From the NCBI RefSeq assembly GCF_026341515.1, contig NZ_JAPEOK010000001.1, positions 1,922,001 to 1,986,000 of the forward strand: 64,000 nt of DNA, written 5' to 3'. The stretch's first letter is position 1. Every line of letters begins with the position of its first letter. Under the pieces are notes generated by a model, which worked only from the letters and a program-made list of their open reading frames with translations, was not told the origin of the DNA and did no database searches. This DNA comes from Streptomyces sp. NBC_00878 (lineage in GTDB: Bacteria; Actinomycetota; Actinomycetes; Streptomycetales; Streptomycetaceae). Of the stretch, positions 1 through 7,975 are shown in pieces. A program made the translations under genes and the position numbers.

Positions 1-157
1 TGGACACCACGGTCAGGTCCTTGGCGCCCTGGCGAATGAGCGCGTCGATGAGGTCGACCGGCATACCGGCCATCCCGAAGCCTCCGACGAGCACCGTCGA
101 GCCGTCCTCGATCCCGGCCACCGCCTCATCGGCGTCCGTACACAGCTGCGTGATCAC
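1..157 (-). CDS. pcaI: CoA-transferase subunit A (3-oxoadipate/3-oxoacid), 5' part only
   Basis: Reading in from the window edge on the minus strand, this is the first 52 codons of a CoA-transferase alpha subunit. The N-terminus begins at a GTG and contains the glycine-rich stretch [19 protein letters not shown], typical of SCOT/PcaI-type subunits, which transfer CoA from succinyl-CoA to 3-oxoadipate. Its GTG overlaps the TGA of the upstream thiolase by four bases, so the two are translationally coupled. The rest of the gene, and presumably subunit B, lies outside the window. Family membership is clear. The exact substrate (3-oxoadipate or another 3-oxoacid) is inferred from the neighbouring thiolase. 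Confidence 0.85.
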   Translation of the reverse strand, partial: MITQLCTDADEAVAGIEDGSTVLVGGFGMAGMPVDLIDALIRQGAKDLTVVS

Positions 158-1359
158 TGGCTGTTCTCCGTGACGTTCTCCAGGACCACGGCGAGCGCCT
201 GACCCACTCCGATACAGATGGCCGCGACGCCCCACCGCCGGCCGGATTCCCGCAACCGGTGGGCCAGCGTGCCCAGCAGCCTGCCGCCGGAGGCCCCCAG
301 CGGGTGGCCGATCGCGATGGCGCCGCCCTTGGCGTTGACCAGTGCGGGATCGATCTTCCAGGCGTCGACGCAGGCCAGTGCCTGTACGGCGAACGCCTCG
401 TTGAGTTCGACCGCGGAGACGTCGGACCAGGAGATGCCCGCGCTCTTCAGGGCCCGGTTCGCCGCCTCCACCGGCGCGAATCCGAACATCTGCGGGTCGA
501 GTGCGAACACCCCGCGCCCCGCTATACGAGCCAGCGGATCGGCCCCGATGCGCGCCGCGGCGGCCTGTGAGCCGAGCAGTACGGCCGAGGCGCCGTCGTT
601 CAGCGGGGACGCGTTGCCGGCCGTGATCACACCGTCGGCACGGAACACCGGCTTGAGCCCCGCAAGCTTGTCGGCGGTGGATCCGGCCCGGATTCCCTCG
701 TCCCGGGCGAGGGTGCCGCCCTTGTCGTCGACGACGACCGGCACCACCAGGTCGTCGTAGAAACCGGCCGTCCAGGCGGCGTCCGCGAGGTTGTGGGAAC
801 GGGCGGCGAACTCGTCCTGTCGCTCCCGGCGGATGGTGAACCGCTCGGCCAGCTGCTCATTGGCCTCGCCCAGGGAGACCGTCCACTCCTTCGGCATGCG
901 CTCGTTGACCAGGCGCCAGCCGAGCGTGGTGGAGACGGCGGTCAGGTCCCCTGCCGGGAAGGCGCGGGTGGGCTTGGGCAGTACCCACGGAGCCCGAGTC
1001 ATCGATTCCACGCCGCCGGTGAGCACGATGTCGGCGTCGCCGGTCTCGATGGCGCGGGAAGCGATCATGGCCGCGTCCAGGGAGGAACCGCACAGCCGGT
1101 TGACGGTTGTGGCGGGAACCGAGGTGGGCAGTCCGGCCAGGAGAACGGCCATCCGGCCGACGTTGCGATTGTCCTCACCCGCGCCGTTGGCGTTTCCCCA
1201 GACGACGTCGCCGATCTCGGCCGGGTCCAGCTCCGGCACCTTGGCCAGGGTCCCCGTGATGGCGAACGCCGCGAGGTCGTCGGGCCGCACGCCGGCGAGG
1301 GCGCCGGAGAACCGTCCGAAGGGTGTTCTTGCCGCTGCGTACAAGTAACTGTCGGTCAC
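154..1359 (-). CDS. pcaF: 3-oxoadipyl-CoA thiolase (acetyl-CoA acyltransferase)
   Basis: A 401-residue thiolase II. The nucleophilic Cys90 sits in NRLCGSS, followed by the [11 protein letters not shown] loop, NEAFA, the GHPLGASG histidine motif and the C-terminal catalytic Cys in CIGVGQ. All catalytic residues are present and the length is normal. The [11 protein letters not shown] segment is typical of the PcaF/PaaJ branch, which cleaves 3-oxoadipyl-CoA to succinyl-CoA and acetyl-CoA. It is followed by an overlapping CoA-transferase gene and is divergent from a LysR regulator, so it is probably induced with that operon in aromatic-acid catabolism. PcaF is inferred over generic acetoacetyl-CoA thiolase from this context. 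Confidence 0.88.
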   Translation of the reverse strand: MTDSYLYAAARTPFGRFSGALAGVRPDDLAAFAITGTLAKVPELDPAEIGDVVWGNANGAGEDNRNVGRMAVLLAGLPTSVPATTVNRLCGSSLDAAMIASRAIETGDADIVLTGGVESMTRAPWVLPKPTRAFPAGDLTAVSTTLGWRLVNERMPKEWTVSLGEANEQLAERFTIRRERQDEFAARSHNLADAAWTAGFYDDLVVPVVVDDKGGTLARDEGIRAGSTADKLAGLKPVFRADGVITAGNASPLNDGASAVLLGSQAAAARIGADPLARIAGRGVFALDPQMFGFAPVEAANRALKSAGISWSDVSAVELNEAFAVQALACVDAWKIDPALVNAKGGAIAIGHPLGASGGRLLGTLAHRLRESGRRWGVAAICIGVGQALAVVLENVTENSQ

Positions 1360-1398
1360 GCGATCACCGTAGGATCGCCCGACTTATCATGTCCAAGA

Positions 1399-1422
1399 CC
1401 TTATCTGTATCCATTGATAAGG
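1399..1422. promoter_or_regulatory. Candidate LysR-type operator between thiolase and lysR genes
   Basis: A perfect inverted repeat with arms CCTTATC and GATAAGG separated by 10 bases lies in the 84-bp gap between the divergent pcaF-type gene and the LysR gene. It contains the T-N11-A pattern expected of LysR-family sites. The position suits control of both promoters. Binding is inferred. Confidence 0.55.
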
Positions 1423-1443
1423 ATCCTTTATAAAATTGCTCGC

Positions 1444-2328
1444 ATGGAACTCCGTCAGGTGCGCTACTTCCTCGTTCTCTCGGAGGAGTGTCATTTCGGG
1501 CGCGCGGCCGCACGCCTGCACGTCGCTCAGCCCGCTCTGTCCCAGCAGATCAAGCAGTTGGAACACGAGCTGGGAACTCCCCTGTTCAACCGCACCACTC
1601 GGCAGGTCGAACTCACCGAGGCCGGCCGGCATCTGACCGGGTACGCCCGGACACTGATCGCCGAGGAAGAGCGGGCACGCGCCCATATGACGGAGCTGGC
1701 CACCGGCCTCGCGGGCCGGGTCTCCGTCGGTTTCATCGGCACCGCCACCTATGACGTGCTGCCCCGCGTCGCCCGCACCGCGCGAGCACGGCTGCCCCGT
1801 ATTTCCCTGGACCTGCACGGTGAGCTGCTCACCCCGCAGCTCGCGGACGGTCTGCTCACCGGCGCCTACGACCTGGCGGTCTACCGCTTCGGCGGCACCG
1901 AGACGGAACAGGTGAGCATCACACCGCTGCGGACCGAGCCCCTGGTGGCGGTGCTGCCGGCGCACCATCCACTGGCCGCCCGCCCGCGGATCTCGCTGAA
2001 GGCGCTGGCCGACGAACCCTTCGTCATTCATCCCTCGCAGCCGCGGTCCGCCATGTACGACCGTGTTCTGGCCGCCTGCGACCGGGCCGGTTTCCAGCCC
2101 TCGTCCCTGGTCGAGGTCGGCGAGACCGCCACGCTCGTCGTCTTCGTGGCGGCCGGACACGGCGTCGCTCTCGTACCGCAGTCGGTGCGGAGCCTGCGCC
2201 TGGACGGCGTGACCTACGTACCGCTCATCGAGACCGAGTCCATCGATCTCGTCCTGGCCCGCCGGATGCGGCACAACTCACCGGCGACACTGCAGATCGC
2301 CTCGGTGATCGAGCAGTGTGTTCGCTGA
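1444..2328 (+). CDS. LysR-family transcriptional regulator
   Basis: A 294-residue LysR-type regulator. The start MELRQVRYFLVLSEE is the conserved winged-HTH N-terminus, with the recognition region around residues 18-45 (AAARLHVAQPALSQQIKQLE) and the effector-binding domain after about residue 90. A longer upstream reading frame exists, but homology clearly begins at this ATG. It is divergent from the thiolase/CoA-transferase operon, the usual geometry for a LysR regulator and its target, so its ligand is probably a protocatechuate/3-oxoadipate-pathway intermediate. The ligand is inferred from context only. Confidence 0.9.
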   Translation: MELRQVRYFLVLSEECHFGRAAARLHVAQPALSQQIKQLEHELGTPLFNRTTRQVELTEAGRHLTGYARTLIAEEERARAHMTELATGLAGRVSVGFIGTATYDVLPRVARTARARLPRISLDLHGELLTPQLADGLLTGAYDLAVYRFGGTETEQVSITPLRTEPLVAVLPAHHPLAARPRISLKALADEPFVIHPSQPRSAMYDRVLAACDRAGFQPSSLVEVGETATLVVFVAAGHGVALVPQSVRSLRLDGVTYVPLIETESIDLVLARRMRHNSPATLQIASVIEQCVR

Positions 2329-2339
2329 CTTCGGTCAGC
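2324..2339. terminator. Hairpin between convergent lysR and MFS genes
   Basis: Arms GCTGAC and GTCAGC close a TTCG tetraloop, and the hairpin overlaps the LysR stop codon. The short convergent gap makes a bidirectional terminator plausible. There is no T-tract. Confidence 0.4.
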
Positions 2340-2360
2340 ACGAAGTGAGCATGGTGAGGG

Positions 2361-3818
2361 TCACGTGCGTGCGGAGTCCGTGGAGTCGGTGGGCTGCTCG
2401 GTCTTCGGTTCGGCGCCGGACGCGGCCGGGCGGCTTCGGCGGACCAGCCACAGGCCGATGAGGACACCGAGGGCGGCGAGTGCCGAGGCGCCGAGGAACG
2501 TGAGCTGGTAGCCCTCGTTGAGGGCGGCCCGGTGAGGGCCGTCCGCGGCCTCGGTGCGGGCGGTGGCCAGGGCGGCGAGGAGGGCGACTCCGAGGCCGGC
2601 GCCGATGCGTTGGGCGGTGTTGACGACCGCGGACATGACACCGGTCTCGTGCTCGGCCACGGCCTTCACGGCGGGCATCGTCGAGCCGACGAACACGGCC
2701 GGGAGACCGGCGGCGAAGATCAGGGCACCCGGCAGGTAGTCGGTGACGAAGGAGCCGTCGACCGGGAGCCGGCCGAGGAGCAGCAGCCCGACCGCCAGCA
2801 GCGCCATCCCGGCAGTGAGGACCACCCGGGGCCCCCACGTGGCCAGCGCCGACGGCAGGACCGCACGGGACACCAGGAGGTTCACCGCCGCGATCGGCAG
2901 GACGGCGAGGCCGCTCTCCAAGGGGCTGTAGCGGTGCACCTCCTGGAAGTACAGGGCGAGAAAGACGAAGGCCGGCACGTGTGCGGCACCGACGATGAAA
3001 CTGGCCAGGGTCGATCCGGTGACATCGGGGTCGCGGAAGAACCGGAAGGGCAGCAGCGGGTCCGGCGACCGGGTCTCGATCCGTACGAAGGCGGTGCCCA
3101 GGGCGAGTCCGGCCGCACCGAGCAGAACGGTGAAGGGGTCCAGCTCCCCTTCGGCGGCGACCGTGATCGCGTACACGACGAGCAGCAGGGCGCTCGTCCC
3201 GGTGATGATGCCGGGCAGGTCAAGTCGTGCGCGGAAGTCCCCGACCGGGGCGTCGGCGGGCAGCAGACGGCCGCTCAGCAGCAGTCCGGCGATGCCGATC
3301 GGCACGTTGATCAGGAAGATCCAGTGCCAGCTGAGCAGTTCGACGATCAGGCCGCCCAGTACGACTCCTCCGGCGGCGCCCACCGCGCCCATCGCGCTCC
3401 ACCATCCGAACGCCCGCCGGTTGGCGGCCGGTTCGACGAAGATCGCGGTGAGCAGGGCGAGTTCGGCGGGTACGAGAATCGCGGCGCCCACACCCTGCAG
3501 GGCGCGCGCGGTGATGAGCAGCCATGGCCACTCGGCCACTCCGGCCAGCAGTGAGGCGAGGGTGAAGACCGCGAGTCCCGCCCGGAACAGCCGACGCCGC
3601 CCCAGCACGTCCGTCGCCCGTCCGGCTCCCAGCTGGAAGCCGCCGAAGGTCACCTGGTAGGCGGTGCCGACCCAGGCGAGCCCCACCACGGTGAGCCCCA
3701 GCGTCGCCCCGATGGCGGGTAACGCCACGTTGACGATCGACACGTCGAGGAACACCACGAGTTCCACCGAGGTGAGCAGGAACAGCACACCCCTCTTGCC
3801 CTGGAGTGGCCCAGGCAT
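2361..3818 (-). CDS. DHA2-family MFS drug exporter
   Basis: A 485-residue membrane protein of the 14-TM DHA2 (EmrB/QacA) family. It has the family motif LDVSIVNVALPAI in TM1, the loop motif GRATDVLGRRR after TM2 and a proline/glycine-rich TM5. It is a proton-driven exporter in the cytoplasmic membrane. It is divergent from the adenylation-like gene at 4094. The gap between them carries two copies of a repeated two-part motif that recurs in other promoters of this cluster, so it is probably the cluster's export and self-protection pump. The cargo is unknown. Confidence 0.88.
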   Translation of the reverse strand: MPGPLQGKRGVLFLLTSVELVVFLDVSIVNVALPAIGATLGLTVVGLAWVGTAYQVTFGGFQLGAGRATDVLGRRRLFRAGLAVFTLASLLAGVAEWPWLLITARALQGVGAAILVPAELALLTAIFVEPAANRRAFGWWSAMGAVGAAGGVVLGGLIVELLSWHWIFLINVPIGIAGLLLSGRLLPADAPVGDFRARLDLPGIITGTSALLLVVYAITVAAEGELDPFTVLLGAAGLALGTAFVRIETRSPDPLLPFRFFRDPDVTGSTLASFIVGAAHVPAFVFLALYFQEVHRYSPLESGLAVLPIAAVNLLVSRAVLPSALATWGPRVVLTAGMALLAVGLLLLGRLPVDGSFVTDYLPGALIFAAGLPAVFVGSTMPAVKAVAEHETGVMSAVVNTAQRIGAGLGVALLAALATARTEAADGPHRAALNEGYQLTFLGASALAALGVLIGLWLVRRSRPAASGAEPKTEQPTDSTDSART

Positions 3819-3866
3819 GGCCGTCCCCTCTCCTGTCGAGAATCCGCTGTGTAAGCGAGTAAGACA

Positions 3867-3886
3867 CTAGAGAATCTCACTAGAGT
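3867..3886. promoter_or_regulatory. Cluster operator motif, copy A
   Basis: Two half-sites, CTAGAGA and CTAGAGT, start exactly 13 bp apart in the gap between the DHA2 exporter and the adenylation-like gene. The same layout is seen at 3967, 14540 (inverted) and 17667. This copy lies about 50 bp upstream of the exporter start. Confidence 0.6.
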
Positions 3887-3966
3887 GAGCAACTATTGAA
3901 ACATCGGGAGGCCGCCGACGCACCGACACAATCCAGACAGATTGGTCGCACTAGCAAATTACTTGA

Positions 3967-3986
3967 CTAGATTCGAACACTAGAGT
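3967..3986. promoter_or_regulatory. Cluster operator motif, copy B
   Basis: Half-sites CTAGATT and CTAGAGT are again 13 bp apart. The copy is exactly 100 bp from copy A in the same divergent promoter region, nearer the gene at 4094. An extra CTAG half-site lies at 3951. Confidence 0.58.
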
Positions 3987-4093
3987 AGAGATTTATTCGC
4001 GCGTGTTGGCAGAACGATGATCCGCAATGCAGATGGGCTGTGCCCACAACGCACTGGAAATCATGCAAGGCGACACGACGGGGGGCCGTCTAA

Positions 4094-5848
4094 ATGAGCC
4101 AGGACACAGAAATAGCTGGCCACTGTAGGAGCTTATTCAACGACTGCACACAGCGCCTCGGCCTGCTCGCCGCGCGCTGGAGCACCACCCGGACCCATGT
4201 GGCGATGGCCGTGGCCTGCACCGCTCTCTCCCGCCAGACGGCGGACGGCGTCACGCGGGTCGGTGTCCGGGGTGCGGCTCCGGTCCGGATGGCGTTCCCG
4301 CCCGAGTTACCCCTCCGCGAGGCCGCCCTCCGCATCGGCGGCCTCGTGGCGGGTGCCGGCACGATCTCGATCACCACGCCCAACGCCGAGTCCGACCTTC
4401 CCGAACGGATCGAACTGGAGGTCGCGGAGCGGGCGGACGGCGTCCTCACCCTCAACGGGACATGCGCGCAGCGGCAGATGGACCGCCTGGTCCACGCGCT
4501 GCGCCACGAGTACCGACCGGCGTCGACGGCGGGTGAGGTGCCGGTCGCCTGTCCCGCCGACGACGAGGACCTGCGCGCGTGGGCACAGAATCTCGCGCCC
4601 ATCCCGGCCACCACGCTCGACCGCACCTTCGGCAGGATCGCGCGGGCTCGCCCCGGCAGAGTCGCCGTGCACGTGCCGGCCGGACCGGACGGGCCACCGG
4701 GGGTGCGGCGGCTCACCTACGGCGAGGCCGAGGCGGGCGCGGTGCGTCTCGCGTCCGCCCTGGTGCGCTCGGGCGTGCAACTCGGCGAACCCGTCGTGGT
4801 CGTGTGCGACGACCCGGTCCGTGCGGTCGTCGACCAGCTCGCGGTGTTCAAGGCGGGAGCGGTCTGTGTTCCGGTCGGCCGGGTCGCCGCCGAGCAGGCC
4901 CGGGAGATCGCCGCGCTCAGCGGGGCGCGCTGGGCGCTGTGCGGGAGCGGCTCGCGTCTCCCCTGGGAGCGGCACTGCCGTGTCCTGAGCCCACGGGACA
5001 CGGTCCTCGCCGGGCTCTCGGGCCGGGCCAGGCCGGGTGAGGCGCCCGTCGAGGACTCCCTGCCCCGCTCCGACTTCACCGAGGCCGCCTACCTCCTCGT
5101 CGACCGTCGCGCCAGGCGTCCGGCCGAGGCCCGGTTGTCGGCCCACTCCGCATGGACCTCCGCGACCGCCTCCCGTGTGCGACGAGCCGGCCATGTGTCG
5201 ACCGAGATCGTCTCGGGCGGCGACCTCGCCGGCGCCGCCGCCCTGTCCGCGATGTGGTGGGCGTTCGCCTGCGGGGCGCGCCTGACCTGGCTGGGCGACG
5301 GCGGGCCGCACGCCCTGGCCGGGGTCGCGCCGCGGGCCCCGGGAGCGCTCCCGGCGGACGTCCTGTTGACGACGGAGGGCTATCAGGAACTGCTCGACAC
5401 GCTGGACACCGCGGCCGCCGCGCGTTCCCACGCGGGTCTGGGCACCGTGGTGGTGAGCGGGACTCCCTGCTCCGCGGATCTGGTCAAACAGCACTTCTCC
5501 CGGGTCGAGGGCACCCGGCTGATCTCCGAGTTCAGCGGGGACGGCGGGCCGCTGCCCTGGACCGCGCGCCGGCTGGGGCCCGCCGACGCGGAGTGCAGGC
5601 TGCTGCCGAACCTCGGCCGGCCCTCGCCGAACGTCCGGGTCCGCGTCCTCGACGAGGCGGGGCGGTCCCTGCCTCCCGGTCTGGTCGGCGAGATCTGCGC
5701 CGAGGGCGACGCGCTGCCGTACGAACTCCTGGTCCGCGACGGTGTGGTGGTGCGGACGTTCACCGACCACCTCCTGCGCTCCGGACGGCTGGGGCAGCTT
5801 CGGAGGGACGGCTCGCTGGAGCCGGCCGACGACGTCCCCAGCGGCTGA
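4094..5848 (+). CDS. Adenylation-domain-like protein lacking catalytic motifs
   Basis: A 584-residue protein whose residues from about 200 onward align by eye with NRPS/acyl-AMP-ligase adenylation domains. It keeps an A1-like LTYGEAEAGAVRLASAL and an A2-like FKAGAVCVPV. The P-loop (A3) is gone, the NxYGPTE (A5) position reads ISEFSGDGG, the A7 TGDL position reads RSGRLG, and the chain ends before the A10 lysine. It therefore should not make acyl-adenylates. The first ~150 residues are not clearly recognisable; they may be a remnant condensation-like segment. It is the first gene of the plus-strand cluster and is probably a scaffold, a binding protein or a decaying enzyme. The frame is intact, with no internal stop. 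Confidence 0.65.
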   Translation: MSQDTEIAGHCRSLFNDCTQRLGLLAARWSTTRTHVAMAVACTALSRQTADGVTRVGVRGAAPVRMAFPPELPLREAALRIGGLVAGAGTISITTPNAESDLPERIELEVAERADGVLTLNGTCAQRQMDRLVHALRHEYRPASTAGEVPVACPADDEDLRAWAQNLAPIPATTLDRTFGRIARARPGRVAVHVPAGPDGPPGVRRLTYGEAEAGAVRLASALVRSGVQLGEPVVVVCDDPVRAVVDQLAVFKAGAVCVPVGRVAAEQAREIAALSGARWALCGSGSRLPWERHCRVLSPRDTVLAGLSGRARPGEAPVEDSLPRSDFTEAAYLLVDRRARRPAEARLSAHSAWTSATASRVRRAGHVSTEIVSGGDLAGAAALSAMWWAFACGARLTWLGDGGPHALAGVAPRAPGALPADVLLTTEGYQELLDTLDTAAAARSHAGLGTVVVSGTPCSADLVKQHFSRVEGTRLISEFSGDGGPLPWTARRLGPADAECRLLPNLGRPSPNVRVRVLDEAGRSLPPGLVGEICAEGDALPYELLVRDGVVVRTFTDHLLRSGRLGQLRRDGSLEPADDVPSG

Positions 5849-6028
5849 ACACCGCGCCTCTTCCACCTGTCTCCCGAGTCGTGCGCGGCACCGGGTATTC
5901 CGGCGCGCACTTTTCGGGTGAATTCACCGCCCGCTTCACAGGTCCATTTTCACGGTGCTCCAAGGAATGTTTCCCGCGCGTTCGATCAAGCCTCGGAGCG
6001 TGCGGAAAACCAGTCGAAGGGTATTTCC

Positions 6029-7975
6029 TTGCAGACAAGTATCAGCGGTCAGCAAACATTTGCGCAAGCATCCGGCATCAAGATTCCTCAGCCGTCTCGT
6101 ACCGGACGGGACGCCGGGCCGCTGGCCGGCTTCACCGTGCTGTACGCCGATCGCTCCCGAGGTCTGGACGTGGCTCTGCGGCATCTGTCCTGTCTGGGCG
6201 CCCGGGCGCTCCGGCGTCCGGGCGGTGTCGAACCCGGGACCCTGGACATCGTTCCCCCCGGCCGCTCCGGGCCCGCGCTCAGCTGTCACATCGGCTGGTC
6301 GTGCGGCGAGGCTCCGAACGTCGTCGCCGACGAGGTCTCCGTACAGGCCACGACCGGGGTGATGGCCGTGCACGGGCGGCGCGTCGGCGCACCCGCCCCG
6401 CTGCCCCTGGAGTACGTGTCCGCCTGCGCGGGTGTGCTCGCGGTCCACGGCGTGCTGGCCGCGCTCATCGCGCACGAGCGCGGCACCCCGCTGTCGCGCA
6501 CCGGCACCTCGGTCACCCATGCCGCGCTGCTGACGGTCTCCCAGTATCTGGCCGCCGCCACGGCGGACGAGGACGAGGTGGTGCCCGCGGACGATGTCGA
6601 GGCGGGCCCGCCGTTCCGGAGCCGCGACGGTGTCTGGTTCGAGGCCGAGGCGCTCGACCCGCAGCCGTGGCGGGCCTTCTGGTCCGAACTCGGTGTTCCC
6701 CTCGAAGACGTCGGCCGGGGCTGGCAGCCCTTCGTCCTGCGCTACCCCAAGGCCGTCTCACCGCTGCCGCGCTCCCTGTCCGGTGCCCTCGCCGCCCGGG
6801 ACTTCGCGGAGATCTCCGAGGTGGCCGCCCGCACCGGCATCAGCCTGTGCCGGGTCCGCACCGTGGCCGAACGCCGCACCGACCCGGGCGTCCTGGTCGA
6901 CGGCACGGTCGCCGGCCCGTGGCGTCTGACCCCGTACGGCGACGTCCGGGATCTGCCCGCCCCCGTGTTCCGCGCGCCGTCGGCGGACCGTCCGCTGGAG
7001 GGGTTCGGCGTGGTGGAGGCGGGCCGTCGGATCCAGGCCCCGCTGGCCACCCACGTGCTGGGCCTGCTCGGTGCGGACGTGATTCGCGTCGAGCCGCCGG
7101 GCGGTGACCCGCTGCGCGGCATGCCCCCGATGACCGGCGACTGCTCGGCCCGCTTCCTCGCGCTCAACAAGGGCAAGCGCGTCCTGCAGGCCGATCTGAA
7201 GTCGCCTCAGGGCCGCGGTGATGTGCTGGACCTGGCGCGCGGGGCCGATGCCTTCCTTCACAACTGGGCACCGGGAAAGGCCGCCGCCTTCGGTCTCGAC
7301 TCCGACGAGCTGTCCGCCGTCAACTCCCGGCTGGTCTACGCGTACGCCTCCGGATGGGGCGACGCGCTGGGCGAACGGCCGCCGCTGGGCACCGACTTCA
7401 TGGCCCAGGCGCACTCCGGACTCGCGGACATGATGAGCGTCGACGGTGTTCCCCGCACCTCCCTGATGACCCTGATCGACGTCCTGGGCGGGCTGGTCTC
7501 GGCCGAGGGAGTGCTCGCCGGACTGCTGCTGCGCGAACGCACCGGCCGGGGCGTACGCGTCGACTCCTCCCTCCTCTCGGCCTCGACCGTCGTGCAGTAC
7601 GAGGCCCTGGAGCAGGGCTTGGAGCCGCGTGTCTCCGGCTGCGCGAAACCCGAACTGCCGGACCTCACCGGCCCCTGGCCCACCGCCGACGGCCTGCTGG
7701 CGCTGTCGGTCGGCTCGCACACGGCGGTCGGCCGGCTGTGCGGGGTGCTCGGCCTCGACACGGGGCTTGCCCACGACGCGTTGCGGGCCGCGGTGGCCGC
7801 CCAGCTGACGGAACGTTCCGCCGGGGACTGGACCGCCCTGCTGACGGATGCCGGTGTCGGCGCCGCCGAGGTCCTCACCGATCTGCGCGACCTCGGCCGT
7901 TCCCCGGTCGCCCGCCACGCGCTCAGCCACGCCGAATGCACCTTCGTCACCGCCCCTTGGAGGTTCGAGGCATGA
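6029..7975 (+). CDS. Double-domain CaiB/BaiF family CoA-transferase
   Basis: About 648 residues. The C-terminal half is a recognisable type III CoA-transferase: LEGFGVVEAGRRIQAPLAT, LGADVIRVEPPGGDPLRG, ALNKGKRVLQADLK, and the candidate catalytic Asp456 in LGTDFMAQAHSGL. The N-terminal ~290 residues resemble a second, degenerate CaiB unit without a clear catalytic Asp. I chose the TTG at 6029 because a GAAGGG ribosome-binding site lies just upstream; a GTG at 5918 has none. It overlaps the next gene (ATGA), an AMP-ligase, so it probably moves CoA between acyl groups for the cluster product. The substrate is unknown. Confidence 0.78.
   Translation: MQTSISGQQTFAQASGIKIPQPSRTGRDAGPLAGFTVLYADRSRGLDVALRHLSCLGARALRRPGGVEPGTLDIVPPGRSGPALSCHIGWSCGEAPNVVADEVSVQATTGVMAVHGRRVGAPAPLPLEYVSACAGVLAVHGVLAALIAHERGTPLSRTGTSVTHAALLTVSQYLAAATADEDEVVPADDVEAGPPFRSRDGVWFEAEALDPQPWRAFWSELGVPLEDVGRGWQPFVLRYPKAVSPLPRSLSGALAARDFAEISEVAARTGISLCRVRTVAERRTDPGVLVDGTVAGPWRLTPYGDVRDLPAPVFRAPSADRPLEGFGVVEAGRRIQAPLATHVLGLLGADVIRVEPPGGDPLRGMPPMTGDCSARFLALNKGKRVLQADLKSPQGRGDVLDLARGADAFLHNWAPGKAAAFGLDSDELSAVNSRLVYAYASGWGDALGERPPLGTDFMAQAHSGLADMMSVDGVPRTSLMTLIDVLGGLVSAEGVLAGLLLRERTGRGVRVDSSLLSASTVVQYEALEQGLEPRVSGCAKPELPDLTGPWPTADGLLALSVGSHTAVGRLCGVLGLDTGLAHDALRAAVAAQLTERSAGDWTALLTDAGVGAAEVLTDLRDLGRSPVARHALSHAECTFVTAPWRFEA

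Noticed and set aside
793..1443. N-terminal extension of the LysR frame
   Set aside because: It overlaps the thiolase gene on the other strand, and LysR homology begins exactly at the ATG at 1444.
4094..5848. Calling the first cluster gene a functional NRPS
   Set aside because: Core adenylation motifs are missing and there is no carrier domain.
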